Shown here: piece by piece, positions 36,850 through 48,177 of the stretch
Numbering within the stretch: the stretch's first letter is position 1
How the letters are laid out: every line of letters starts with the position of its first letter
Assembly (NCBI GenBank): GCA_026075535.2
Contig: AP026538.1
Coordinates: forward strand, 744,001 to 808,000
DNA from: Tricholoma matsutake
Taxonomy: Eukaryota; Basidiomycota; Agaricomycetes; Agaricales; Tricholomataceae
Length of the DNA: 64,000 nucleotides
Direction of reading: 5' to 3'
The notes under the pieces: model-generated
Databases searched by the model: none
Told to the model about the DNA's origin: nothing
What the model saw: only the letters and a program-made list of their open reading frames with translations
Program-made: the position numbers and the translations under genes

Positions 36850-38190
36850 GGCCACAGGACGCTCTCAGTCAATTAAACGCCAGGCAGCCAGAGGTGCAAT
36901 TGATATCATTCTCAAAATGAGTTGTCTGACAGGCTTCCTTGAGAAATACCTTGAAATAAAGAAAATGTCGCCAGCCGAAAGGAAGAAGGTCAACAAACGT
37001 GTCATATTCTTTGCTGGAAAGGGCGCTCCGGCTTGTGAGTCTGGATGATCCTTATGTGCTCGCGTCTGACTGCATTTACTGTGTAGACTATATCGCGAAA
37101 TTGGTTTGTCGTATGACCATCTTGACGTTAGCAAGCAATTAATAAATGTTCAGACAATCCGCCTCATCATCAATGTCGTGAGGGTCATCAACACCGACCC
37201 TGAAATGAAAGGCTATCTTATGCTCTACTCCCCAGAAGCAAGCCCCCATTAAGACAGAACTTCACATTTGAAGTACCCAACACTTCTGTCCCAGTTGTCG
37301 AGATGTGCTGGCTGATATCTGAGGCGAGGATGAGAATCTCCGCGAGCGAGACAGAGTAGTCTGGGAGTAACTGTCGGTACATTGTGGCATTGTGAGTTTC
37401 TGTGGCATTGATGCTGATTGGTGTGAGGTAGATGGTGCGAATATCGAGATTGCTGAGGAAGTTAGTGTTGTGTTTGTTATAATCATCTGAGACATACTGA
37501 TCTCATTTATGTGTAGGTTGGGGAGAGCAATGTCTGTTAGTAACTCGTCTCATTCAATCGTCCTGCACTGCTCATTGCTGATGCCTTGCTAGTCTTCTTT
37601 GGTCACCTTACCCTGTACGTTGTCTGGTGTTATTTGATGCTCTCATTTCTTATTCTGCCGCTTCCAGAGCTGTGGAAGACCTCTGGTACCAGCACATGTA
37701 TCACCCTATCCCCATTGCCCGTCTTTGGCGAATGTCCTTAACCAGGTTTCAGCTGGTATATTTGGTGACGGCGGGGTGTATGAGCCGTAAGTTCCTGACG
37801 TTTAACCTCTGTCAAACAATGGATTACTGATACTTTCACATCTAGACTTCTAAATACCATTAGACAAGGCGATTACTACCTTCTTTTGGACGATTTCGAT
37901 TCCTGTGAGTCTAAGCTAGGGTCAGATATAGCGTAACATTTCCTAGCTGCATCAGTATAGACATTGTGGCATTGGGGATGGTGGATGAAGCATATCGCAA
38001 CCAAGACGACTAGAGGTCGATCTGAACTACAGCCAAGGCGAGTGAATGTTTCCTGCTGGCTCTCTTTGCGTTGTCTTAACAAGTCCCTTTATACTACAGT
38101 TTGGCAAGTTCAGTTTGGATCGTGCTATTAATGAATATGCAGAAAGCTACTGGAACATCGAGCCTACACCTGTGTCTAGTAAGAAATGAG
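36850..38190 (+). pseudogene. Glycogen phosphorylase C-terminal fragment, rearranged
   Basis: Pieces of the C-terminal third of glycogen phosphorylase (the enzyme that releases glucose-1-phosphate from glycogen using pyridoxal phosphate) occur in the correct order: EIKKMSPAERKKVNKRVIF and FAGKGAPA (36,955-37,035), DYIAKL, TIRLIINVVRVINTDPEMKG (37,155-37,215), VDGANIEIAEEV, FFGHLTL, AVEDLWYQHMYHPIPI (37,668-37,715), LLNTIRQGDYYLLLDDFDS (37,849-37,905), MVDEAYRNQDD and a tail FGKFSLDRAINEYAESYWN (38,102-38,158). Introns separate several pieces, so it is a DNA-level copy, not a retrocopy. The stretch 37,236-~37,385 is inverted: only the minus strand reads LPDYSVSLAEIL, SDISQHISTTGTE and KFCLNGGLLLG, which belong exactly at that place. 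Stops and frameshifts make it non-functional. Confidence 0.9.
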
Positions 38191-38264
38191 GTCTGAGATG
38201 AATGAGGTTATTTCTGTGTCTCCATGTTTTCCTGATGAACAACCTTCAAAGTCATGTCATCCAC

Positions 38265-39429
38265 AGCCATTTTGCTGAATTTTGTCCTTTGCACTTGGAG
38301 AACATGTGGATCTCTGGATGACTCGGAAGCTATGATGAGCTTACCACTTTTCACCTCTGTCTTGTAGCTTGCAAGTCTACGTTCAACTCCCCAGTACTTC
38401 GACCATTTTATCTTGATATACATTTACAATTATCCTCCCTTCTGCACGGATTTCTGCAGCATCACTTCCAACTTCAATTGGTCCTGATATACATAGTAAA
38501 ATGTTCCTCCCTTCTGCATGGATTTCCACAGCATCGCTTCTAGGAGGGTTTCGAATTCTGCATTTTCATTATCCAAGACCCGGATTGTAGGACAGATCGA
38601 AGAGACTGGCCAGGAGTTATTCTGGAGTACAGTTGCTGCTGTGTTCACCATCTCACGTCATGTCAGTCAGGAAGGAACAAATTCAGGGTGGGAAACAGCT
38701 GTGATGATCACTGTTCCTGTCATTTGCTGCGTCTCAGTCATTGTGCATACACACTGCGTTCTATCACATTTGATCCTGCAATTTTCCAGCGTGGGAAACT
38801 GCCGTGATTAGTGCAGTCAACAACTCTCTTTGCTTTAAGCAGAGTTTACATTCCTCTTTGAACATTCATGTTCATGATGTGTCACTCATTCTCGCCCTCC
38901 CATGCAGTTAGAATTTGTGCACTTGTGGTGGAAAAGAAGCTGTGCTTCCTCTTGTGCATGCTGCTCATCGCGCATTGAGTCTTAGTTGTTGACAGATCTA
39001 TGCCATTCTGCTACTCTAATTCGTCTTAGTGTAGGTGCACAATGGGAATTCAAGTGAACATTAAAATGCCAATCAATTGTATTTGTGGTATGTTACCTCA
39101 GTGCTATAGTTCATGCTATGACCTTAGAAAGTCATGAATGTGACAGATCTATCAGGACAATGGTGCACTATACGATATACAACTGTACATCCTAGTATGT
39201 ACCATCATAGGACAGGTGTGACACCACAGGCACTGCGATGTGGTGACTATTATGGTGCAAGTACCTTCCCTTATCATTCTCACATATGGAATAATTGATG
39301 ATTGTCTCCCACGTTCATCAGGTCTCATCATGAGTATGTCCTAGTACGTCCAGGCGCGGCACAACTGCCCCTCTGCAATCATGACCGTTGCATTTGTAAG
39401 TGCCTCCTCTTACCTACGTGATTGTCCTT
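38265..39429 (+). repeat. Dispersed repeat family, copy B
   Basis: Direct-orientation match to 12,070-13,375 across most of its length, starting at GCTGAATTTTGTCCTTTGCA. It contains ~200 bp (38,820-39,020) not obvious in copy A and runs into the subunit array and the right inverted arm. Confidence 0.8.
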
Positions 39430-39640
39430 CTCCCACGCTCATCGGGTCTCCTCACAAGTACGTCCTAGTACGTCCTGTCACAAGAAAGGCGCAGCACAAC
39501 TACCACCCTGAAATCATGACCATTGCTTTGTAAGTGCAGGATCTCTCATGCTCATCAAATCTCCTCATGAGTACGTCCTGTCACAAGGCGTGGCATAACT
39601 GCCACCCTGAAATTGTGACCATTGTTTTTGTAAGTACCCT
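39300..39640 (+). repeat. Tandem subunits (~115 bp) of the dispersed repeat
   Basis: Three consecutive diverged units, each with CTCATCRRRTCTCMTCA, one or two TACGTCC motifs, and a TGACCRTTG-TTTGTAAGTGC end. Two inverted units lie at 35,150-35,354 and one direct unit at about 13,270-13,350. Confidence 0.75.
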
Positions 39641-40787
39641 TCCTTACCTACATCATAATTGCAATCTGAACTGTGGATATTCTTGCAAAGACGACACTAA
39701 CATCATACCGGAAGATGCAGCGATACAACACCATATTTCTTGAACTGCCAATGGCGCATCGGGAAAATTAAAGGAACGACTTTCAGGACTGATTCTGAGG
39801 TTAGAAGGTGCAATGACATCGCCATGTTTGGCTACCTTTTTCAAAACATCGCAAAAGAACCTGCCAGAGGGCAAAATAACAGAGAACCCGTATGTGATTT
39901 TTTTGCTTATTTTATGGTTTGAACATCATTCATATTTTTGTCTCTAGCTGTGGTATGTCAAGGATGGATTGTCCACCTAGAAATGACCGAGCCCTTTGAA
40001 GGCTACACGTGTTGGACGTATGAACTTTATTGTGCTGTCCATCAATCTAGACTACTTTACGACCTGCTCCTGCTCCTTGTGGCCCACAGTCTCATGGCAT
40101 CTTCTTGGTTTCTCCCAAAGGGTGGCGTCGTCCATGGCCCACATACCCAATTGTCTCTAGATCTATTCTCTTCTCTAAATAGAATTAGCACCGTAAGGGC
40201 TGCTCCTCGTTTCCTACCTTATCAATTCTGCGTGGGATTCTGCTGCATCTATATCATTCATTTGTTGGGATTTCAGCCACAAATCCTTTCCTTTTTCCAT
40301 TTTGTTTCAATCCCTGCGCGGGAATCCGCTGCAGCTGTACACTCTACACCTCCTTTTTGGCACCCGCTGAAATGTCGACATGCGGGAGCATATCTCTGTA
40401 GGTTTGAAAACGCAGTTCTGCTCTTTAGTCTAAAATCCTTGTGATCTTTATTCTTTGGGCAAATATAATGCTGTGTAGCTTCTTCATTTGGTTATACATT
40501 TAGTCGTGTTCTACATTGCTTTTCATTCGCCAGGATGACTAATTCACTCTTGGTGGTTGTGCCCAACAATGGAGACTGGCGTTGTGGCTCTGCCCTGTTT
40601 TTACTCTAGATCTGTGGGTGGGGGTTTGCTACAATGATCATGATGCCATTTGTTTTTCTCATTTCAGCCACGTTGTTCTCGGTGCCATTGCCATTGATGA
40701 ACTCTGTTCTGGTTGTATTCGACCGTTCTCAACTTACCTGCATGCCCATTGAAAGTCATAGTACTAGTGGGCAAATTAGTGTTGTTG
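39430..40787 (+). repeat. Right arm of a large inverted repeat
   Basis: Inverted counterpart of 34,163-35,354. It carries ~200 extra bp around 39,925-40,130, so one arm has an indel. The arms enclose ~4.1 kb holding the phosphorylase fragment and repeat copy B. Confidence 0.85.
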
Positions 40788-41671
40788 AACAGAAGATGTG
40801 TAGACATACCACAAAGAGCATTCCTGACAGAATCCATCACAAAGCTTGCTCAGCCTCGTGCCCAGTTGGAGGGCAGTTCACACCTTCCAGGTAAAGGTAT
40901 GCAACCACTCCACGCTGCCGATACTTCCATCTATACTCAGACCTTTGCTGTGCCACTGAACACATGTTCTGGTCGCAGTTAACATTGATGATCATATTTA
41001 CCAAGATTGCAAGCCTGTGTAGGTCCTGTGGTGATGCTGAGAAAGTTATCATAGCACAAGAAAGTCAAAAGGATTGTATGGATCAGTCTCAGCAACTATG
41101 GGCAAAATGCATGGCATTGGTCGATCTGGCCTCAATGACAAAGTAGATGAGGAACTTCTCGTTGACAAGAAGAAGCGCAAGAAGATGGAGGGCCCTCGAC
41201 CTCAGGACGGAACTGGTTCGTCCAGAATTGGCCCTACACCCCAGGGACCAGACCGCCATTTTCCAAGATGCCATTGAGTGCATGCTCAATCGACAGAAAG
41301 AACAAGACTATCACTAGGATGATCATGTTGACATTCCGTATCAGGTCTTACTGGTACTCCACTTTCCAAGTTCGTCGCCCCTGTTACTTTCTCAATATCA
41401 GAGTCAAGTAGAGATGGATGCAATGTGGCTGTGGTGGACGTATCCTTGTTGATAGGAGGGATGCTGCTGCCCATCCAAAAGTACCCATCAAATATTCCGG
41501 CTTGTATATCTTTGATTCCGATGACAACATGGACGTATATCAGGAAGAGTCCATGAACTTGAAGTTTGATGTGACAATCGTGACAGATGTCCCGCCTGAT
41601 TGCTGTACAATATCCTGCATAGTCATTCATTTATTCCCCACACAACCTACTTTCCATCGCTTATCTGATCC
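40788..41671. other. Mostly non-coding spacer
   Basis: A minus-strand frame at 41,286-41,630 (114 codons, true ATG) has some coding-like sequence (TLHPSLLDSDIEKVTGATN) but no family match or splice partner. It would be divergent from the membrane protein gene 41 bp away. Nothing else is recognised. Confidence 0.3.
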
Positions 41672-42520
41672 ATGTCTTCACCAACTCTCGTTCCTTCTAC
41701 AACATCCTCTCTTTCGACACCACTTTTGCTGGATGCCACCACACAATTTTCAAGAATGGAATACCTATTGGCATCGTTTACATTCTCTGGGGAGTTGGCA
41801 ACGGCGTCTTCAGATGCCGATGACTTGGCTCTAAGTTCTGTCATGTCCCGGATACAGCAGGAATGGATGGAATGCAGGAAATTAGTACGTCCTTGATCTT
41901 GGTTTCGCTATGAGCAACCGTAAGTTAACAGACATCTTTATCTAGTTGACTGTCCTGGCTTTGTGAGTTTACTTTCCACTCTATGCCAAAAAGTGCTATC
42001 CATAAACACACAGCGCAACCCTCCCCGGACTTCTGGGCATTAGCAAGGATTCTATTGCCATAGAACAACTAACATGGGCCCGGTGCACCATCAGCCTCAC
42101 CTCTACATTGTTGGTAGTCAGCATTTTGTCTGATGCTTGGTTCATATGGCAATTTTGTGCCGACATAACAACATTTAAGGTTGGTATCAGAATATACGTT
42201 CGAATTTTCCCATTCATCTCACCATTCTTCATTAGGCTCTTGCTGTTGATATATATGATAGCTATATACTTTTTTCAATCACTTCACGTGTCCCCGCCTT
42301 CTGTGTGTTAACTTCTTTCCTGTCGCTACTTTTCTGGTACATGTTACAAGCTTTCGAGGCCTGGCAGCCAGTGGTTATCGCTATTATGTGTGTTGGTTTC
42401 CTCTTGGTGACATTACAGTACTGGGTAGATGGTGCTCACCAAATTGCACAAATAACAATGGAGTACACAAGCGCAGGATTCCACAGGATTTTGAACATCG
42501 GAGTTAATTATCCTTCTTGA
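41672..42520 (+). CDS. Uncharacterised multi-pass membrane protein
   Basis: Four exons, 41,672-41,884, 41,946-41,962, 42,014-42,179 and 42,236-42,520, with GT-AG introns of 61, 51 and 56 nt. All phases agree and give 226 residues with no stop. The start is the only ATG that opens this frame. Residues 1-70 are soluble and Ser/Thr-rich, ending in a helical SRIQQEWMECRKL. Hydrophobic segments follow at ~72-88 (VLAFATLPGLLGI), ~102-125 (SLTSTLLVVSILSDAWFIW), ~145-172 (AFCVLTSFLSLLFWYML) and ~178-196 (PVVIAIMCVGFLLVTL), suggesting three or four membrane helices. A charged tail ends in NIGVNYPS. I do not recognise the family. The intact exon structure, including a 17-nt exon, argues that this is a real gene under constraint, unlike its decayed neighbours. 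Confidence 0.7.
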
Positions 42521-42665
42521 TATCAAACATTATAAGTATATATTCTATCTTGAATGACATCGATGCCTTGTCCGAGCAATCCTAATAGCATCACATTTGG
42601 ATCTCTTTCATTCCCCTCATCTAAGTCATCTTCGCGAGAATGCGGGAATGCGCAATCAAGGTCCT

Positions 42666-43152
42666 CACTAGTAGGAGAATGCAGTGCACAGGTGTGTCAG
42701 ATATAATTCTGGAACTTGGTGCACAGGTTCATACACAGGATCCGGGTGTCCATCGGTAGCACCCAAGGTCGAGGAAGGATTTGGAACGAGAGCAGTGTTT
42801 TTAGCAACAACGTTGTAAGAATGGCTCTGATCCCATATGTGATAGCTTTCCAAGTAAATTTTCACCCAGTCGTATGCGAAATCTCCTGAAGAGAAGGAAG
42901 CAGTCGTCTGTAAAATGTCAGGCTCACTTCCAGAATTACGCTTGGGAGTAACGTACTACAAGACTGAAAACAGAAGCATTTAACACTTATTAGAATGATG
43001 AGGGACTTACAACTTGCCCCAGCCTCAACCGTTTTCTGGCCCACAATACGTCCTGTCTCAACAAGTGACCCAAGGAAAATGAAACACCACAGCTCAGCAA
43101 TCTGGGATTGGACAGCAAGTGCGCGATCAGTCATCTTGGCGAATACTGTCAC
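42666..43152 (-). pseudogene. Possible BCS1-type N-terminal domain fragment
   Basis: A minus-strand stretch with an intron (about 42,974-43,010) reads VTPKRNSGSEPDILQTTAS, then GDFAYDWVKIYLESYHIWD and SYNVVAKNTALV before a TAG near 42,668. The FAYDW and VxxxS(R/H)xxxVxAK pattern resembles the N-terminal domain of BCS1-like AAA proteins, which have many paralogues in Agaricomycetes. The AAA ATPase part is absent, so at best this is a truncated fragment. The upstream piece (ELWCFIFLGSLVETGRIVG) may be its membrane-proximal start. The match rests on a short motif and could be chance. Confidence 0.3.
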
Positions 43153-44929
43153 CCAAGATTGTCAACATCCTACAAGGACTTTTCATATAAGGTTGAGTAG
43201 TAGATGTATCTTCGTGCTCGGTCTGATAAGCAGCAGAGCAGGGAGAATCGCGTAGGTGTAACTAGTCGAGAGTGTAGAATTAGAAAGCTGTTGAACGTTA
43301 AAGCTTCTAGTGCTTCCGGAAGCCCCTACAGAAGCCATAGGTCAGGCCAGTCAGGACATATTCAGGAATGTAATAACACTAACAGCTGGGTCTTGGCTTG
43401 GTTGTAACATCCGATTGAGGATAGGAAAATGTTCAACCCTCCTGTCTTCCCATCCAAACAACAATCCCTATCTCCCCATTCTCAACCTCATCCACCCCCA
43501 CACGCCTCCGCAGCACAATATACCCTCCCACAGCTCGGAAGCTTCAACAAATCACACACCTGCATAAGCCTTCACTACTATGCAAACCGCTCTGATCAGT
43601 ACAACAGCCTTAGCGAGGACATATGAAGACAGAAATGCACCTCCCACATGTGCATCTTGACCACTGGGTACTGCTGTCCAATTGAGGTGATGTCGATGTG
43701 CAAGGCTACATCGCTTTCATAGTCTTTGGCCTTCATTTTGGACGTCATCTGCATCTTCCTCTTTTTCATGTGCTTGACTCAGAAGCGGGGGACAATGGCG
43801 GACGATAGTCATTGTCAACTTCCCCACATCGTGAGTGAGATCTTAATGAAGGACTTGGGGTTGAAATCAGTACCAACACAGATTTTCCCTCCTGTTGGAG
43901 ACGATGCGGGGAGCGAGGAAGGAGAGACGAGTGCTTTGGGAATTGTATGCGGTGGGCTTGGGCAATGGGCACAAGCTTCCTCGGTGTGGCTTGACTCTGA
44001 TCCAGGGCACCGTCCTCAAGTACGGACAGAGGGTTCACCTTCTTCCCAATTCCAGAACTAGCTGCACCTTGGCTGCACCACAACGAGGAGGCAAGAACAT
44101 AATCATCCTCCTTGCCAATGTCGCACTCATCCCCATCTTCAGCTTGGCTGTTACTGATGTTTTGGACGTTCCGACGTTCGGCTTTAGTTCCTCCTAGGTA
44201 CCGGTAAGCGCTTACCACCAGATATCAATGATACATCCAGAATACTTCGCAAGCCATACATTGATGCTTTTGTGTGACGTCTGGTCACATCCTTCATCCC
44301 TACACTGTTGTTAGTATCTTTCTGGTATCAAAGAGAATATACCTCAATACTTCCACGTTATCCAGCATGCACTATGGTGGAGGTATCATATCCATGGCCA
44401 CCTGTTTTACTCTATAATACAGTCAGGATACTGATGTAGAAGTATTCTATCTATTTCCTCTATATTTCTTGATTACTGCTGGCCCGGTATCCTAAATGTT
44501 TCCTACCAGTATGGTGGTAATATCTTCACAATACTATGACCTGAAAATCCTCAGACTACTATACTATTTGCATACCTCCTGCATATCTCTGGCAAAGTAT
44601 CTTGATGTTATCCTAACAATATTATGAATGGTATGTTGGAAATACAGAGTTAAACTATGTCAATACCAGTAAGATACTGCCTCCTCAGTACATGAAAATT
44701 ATTTTGTGCCTTGTCTTCAATAGTCTACCAGAGGTATTCAAATGTTATATTGACAGTAACTGGGAAGTATTTTGCCAATTCTGGATAGGAAATCTAGCAT
44801 AATGTTACAATACTTACTTGTTACTGACATGAGGGTATGGTAGTCCACCACCAACATACTTCCAACATACTTACATAATACCCCATCAGGAGTATTGTGC
44901 CCTGCACCCAGTGATAAGGAGGCATTGGA
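43153..44929. other. Non-coding stretch
   Basis: No gene recognised. Frames on both strands near 43,770-44,200 are open but mutually overlapping and unsupported. From ~44,240 to 44,900 the sequence is AT-rich and full of short variants of AGTAT and TACTTCC, perhaps an old degenerate tandem repeat. Confidence 0.35.
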
Positions 44930-46027
44930 GGGTCTAAGGCGGGGTTGATTAAGCCTGTCACTTTACTAACTCCGCCCACTGGACCTTAAAATCGGCCCAA
45001 GGTCCTATTTTTCCTCCTCACTTTCCTCTCTCCTGCTCTGGCCAATTGGCCCCCCCTCCATTTGCTGGTGGGCGGTGTGGTGCTGGTTGGGTGCACTAGT
45101 GGGGTACGCTAACTGGGGCTGAGCTTCGGGGCAGTAGAGTGCTATGATCGGCACGAGCCCCGAGGTTAGCTGGGCCAATTTGGGAGTCTAGATAGACTCA
45201 GTCCGGCTGCAGCGGCTAGCTGGCTAAGTGACTCCCAAGCAAGCAAACCATGCCCCACCCCTGGGAAGCCGACAAAGCCTCAACATCAGGCCAGAGGACC
45301 TTCCAGCTTGGGGTGATTTTCGTGAGATAGTTCGCTTTGAGAGGGGAGGGGGGTCAGAGTGGGATGCTGGGGGTGAGCGACTTCGGGTGAGAAGTGGGGG
45401 CGTCCATAAGCTCGGCAGGGACCCGGCTGATAAATGGCCGGAGTGGTTTGGATGGGGGTTTGGGTGTAGCCCCGCAGGCAGAGTAGATAAACTACTAGAA
45501 TTACACTTGTATGTGCATGGGGGGTCGGGGCCTTGGAAAGGGAAGGGCAGGCGCTGGGAGCCCTGGCCATGGCAGAAGTGTGCCTGGTCGGCCTAGGGGC
45601 TAGGCCTTGGCTCCGGCAAAATTGGAACCATGGGTAGCGCCGCATCCTGTTAGCCGAGTTTCCACTTGAAGTTGCAGGCCACCAGCTTAGCCCATAGCCC
45701 AAATCCCTGGAGCCCAACTTGAAGTTGCCGAACAAATGGGTCACCCCAAAAAACTGCAAGGGAAAGCTTTGCCGCAGTTGGAAGCCCAGGCCAAGGCATC
45801 CATGAAACCTAAAGGCCAAAAAAAAACAGTAGGTTAGCCCCAGCTTGCCTCCTGTATTTCCAAAAATTTCATGGCTAGTCACAGAAGGAGTGCGGAGGAG
45901 TAGTACCAGTTGGATCTAGTGGGAAAGCTTACCCACAGAGTGAAGCCTTATCCCCAGTGGATAGGAAGGTGAGGCAACTGCCGGTACTTACTGAGGGCTT
46001 GCTGACTCTTGCCAATGGCTCTCCTAG
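44930..46027 (+). other. GC-rich leader of the TET-like gene
   Basis: Base composition becomes G/C-rich at ~44,930 and stays so to ~45,800, unlike the AT-rich left side. This suggests a block inserted together with the TET-like gene. A 122-codon frame at 45,228-45,596 is Gly/Arg/Trp-rich and not convincing. 5' exons of the TET-like gene should be here; an acceptor CTCCTAG lies right before its first recognised exon. Confidence 0.35.
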
Positions 46028-47545
46028 GTGGCCAACATTCCGAAGCCGAACGTAACTGAGTTAACACCAGCTTTGCCTACACGCCTTGGGAGGTCAAAAG
46101 AGGCAACACTGGCTAAATATTTTGAAACCCTGGAGTATAAGGCTGACCAGTGGTTTGATGGATGCAAGCGCTTCAAAGTAAGAGGGGTTTATTTAAAGGA
46201 CTTATGGAAACATCCCATGAACACTCCCCAGCTGCTGGAAGAAGTGTACCACAAAATGGAGGCGGCTAGAGATTCACCAGCTGACGCTTGTTCTGGTCTG
46301 TGGTATGATGAGGAGAACCATCTCTTAGCAGCCATCTTTGCACAACGCCACTCGAAATCTGATGCTGGCCCGGCCAGGAAGCAACTTCCCATAAGAATAC
46401 AACCCATAACTGAGCAATTCTGGCTAAGATTTGCTTTATGTTTAGGTTAAAGAACTTCCATATTACACTGGGCCAGAGGGGCGAACCATGGCCAATGTTG
46501 AGCATGCTAAGCTTTCCACCTTGGCAGTTCACTACGATGGCCTTCCAGTACGATGCAGTTAAACGTATGAGCATGCAGCTTCTGACTGAGTGGGTATATA
46601 GCCAGACGCAAAGTTACACACTCACGAGGCTCTCCAGTTTATGCATTCTATGGTGCACCCAATGGTCCATCAGTGGGATATCCGACATAACCCTAATGGT
46701 ACTATGGTGGAATTACCCCTGGCCAACGACTCCACCGCCTGCTTGAATAACGAGCTGGATCCAGAAGAGCCAGTAGCTCACCGTCCAGGGTACAATATGC
46801 ACCGAATGAAGTGGGCAAAGAGAGAGTAGGAGTGACCCACCTGGTGCATGCGTGGTGCATGCAAGGCCATCGCATCAGCTTACTGTCTCTTCTTTTTCTG
46901 ATAAATTGATTCTGAATTTGATTCCAATAGGAAGGGAACCTGATGCCATCCAAGGATTCCCTGTGGGGGTGCCAAGCCACTATGGCGGTCAAGTGGTACT
47001 ACCAGGTCACTGAAGAAGTGGCCCATTTACTATCTGCTTACTTCAAGAAGGCATTTCCAGAATATCATTGGCAGTATTCTAAGGCTTTCTCAGCTGGCAT
47101 CTGGAATTTAGAAGATCCTGGCCCATGGTTGGGGCATGCTCTGGTCTACAAGCTGCAGGTCCTACCTCACATTGATGGGCTGGACAATGGCCCAACCACT
47201 TGCTTTCCGGTGGGGTACTTCACTGGCGGGGCTATGCACCTATCTGACCTGGGTTTAAAACTTCAGTAAGAGATTTTTTCTCTCTTCCTACTTGAATTCT
47301 CTGATGGTGAGCTGGTAGCTACAGTCCGGGGACGTCATTATTTTCCTGTCCGGGTGGCTTTACCACACAGTTCAATTTTGGGAACCAGCTCCCCCACCCA
47401 ACTCTGAATTAACTTCCAGCTGCATCGGAAGTGTTTTTTTCTTTCCAGATAATTCTTTGCAAAGATTGGAGGGAAAGCCACCGGGATGGAATGTTGATAC
47501 TATGACGGGATCATTCCCTTCTGCCTCAAAAATTTGTTCTACTAG
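46028..47545 (+). pseudogene. TET/JBP-like 2-oxoglutarate dioxygenase, broken
   Basis: Exons recognised: 46,028-46,390, 46,446-46,547, 46,602-~46,825, 46,931-47,265 and 47,319-~47,545. The C-terminal half matches my recollection of fungal TET/JBP-family enzymes, Fe(II)/2-oxoglutarate dioxygenases that oxidise 5-methylcytosine: VKWYYQVTEEVAHLLSAYF, an HxD pair in LPHIDGLDNG (His 47,168, Asp 47,174), FPVGYFTGGAMHLSDLGLK, GDVIIFLSGWLYHTV (second metal His, 47,364) and IGSVFFFPD. Damage: a four-G run at 47,328-47,331 where five are needed; Cys (TGC, 47,421) where the 2-oxoglutarate-binding Arg is expected; ATAAGA instead of GTAAGA at the donor 46,391; and one junction (46,825/46,930) out of phase. 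In fungi such genes are known to travel with KDZ transposons; no KDZ transposase is visible here. The family call is by eye, without profile support. Confidence 0.6.
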
Positions 47546-48177
47546 TAGATGACAAGCTTCTCTGAAGTATTAGCATACTCTGCAGTGCCAATCTGTTGAA
47601 ATGAACTGTTCCCAGAATATGGGAGGCAAGGGGAGAAACGTCTCAACTGAGTGCTAAGGTGAGACTTTGGAATGGTATTTGTGTAACTGGATGGATGACT
47701 TTCATCCACTACGTCAAACCACTTCGGGCCTTGAGGTCTTCATTCTTCTCCACTGCCATCTGGTTCTCCATCCCACATCAGTGTCATGTCCAGGGATGGC
47801 ACTGATAGCAATGTTTCCATGCCCTGAATCTCGAGGAACTGAATGAAGAGAAAAAACTTGGCCAGCATTGCTCTTCACGCTCATGTTCATATTTAATAAT
47901 CAGGGTTTGTTCGGAGATTCTGAAGAAGAACTGGCACTCACCAATCTACTAGTTCTTCCAGCCTTCAGTCTCTGTTCAGTATGGGAAGGTCCGCCTTTGC
48001 CTTTTCTTTCATAAGACAAATGCTGGCGGTGTTTGCTGATCCCAGGATAAGCTGGCGTGTTTGTTCTCACTTGTCATGTTTCCATTGTTGATTTTGAACA
48101 TCATAGGATAAATCATCTACTGCTCATCTTCGCTGCCACACCATCAAGTGCTTCGGGCGTGAAACAATCAAAAATGT
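47546..48177. other. Non-coding stretch
   Basis: No coding frame of note. It is probably the 3' flank of the TET-like gene. Confidence 0.35.

Noticed and set aside
45228..45596. 122-aa Gly/Arg/Trp-rich protein
   Set aside because: GC-rich sequence leaves several frames open on both strands; no splice or motif support.
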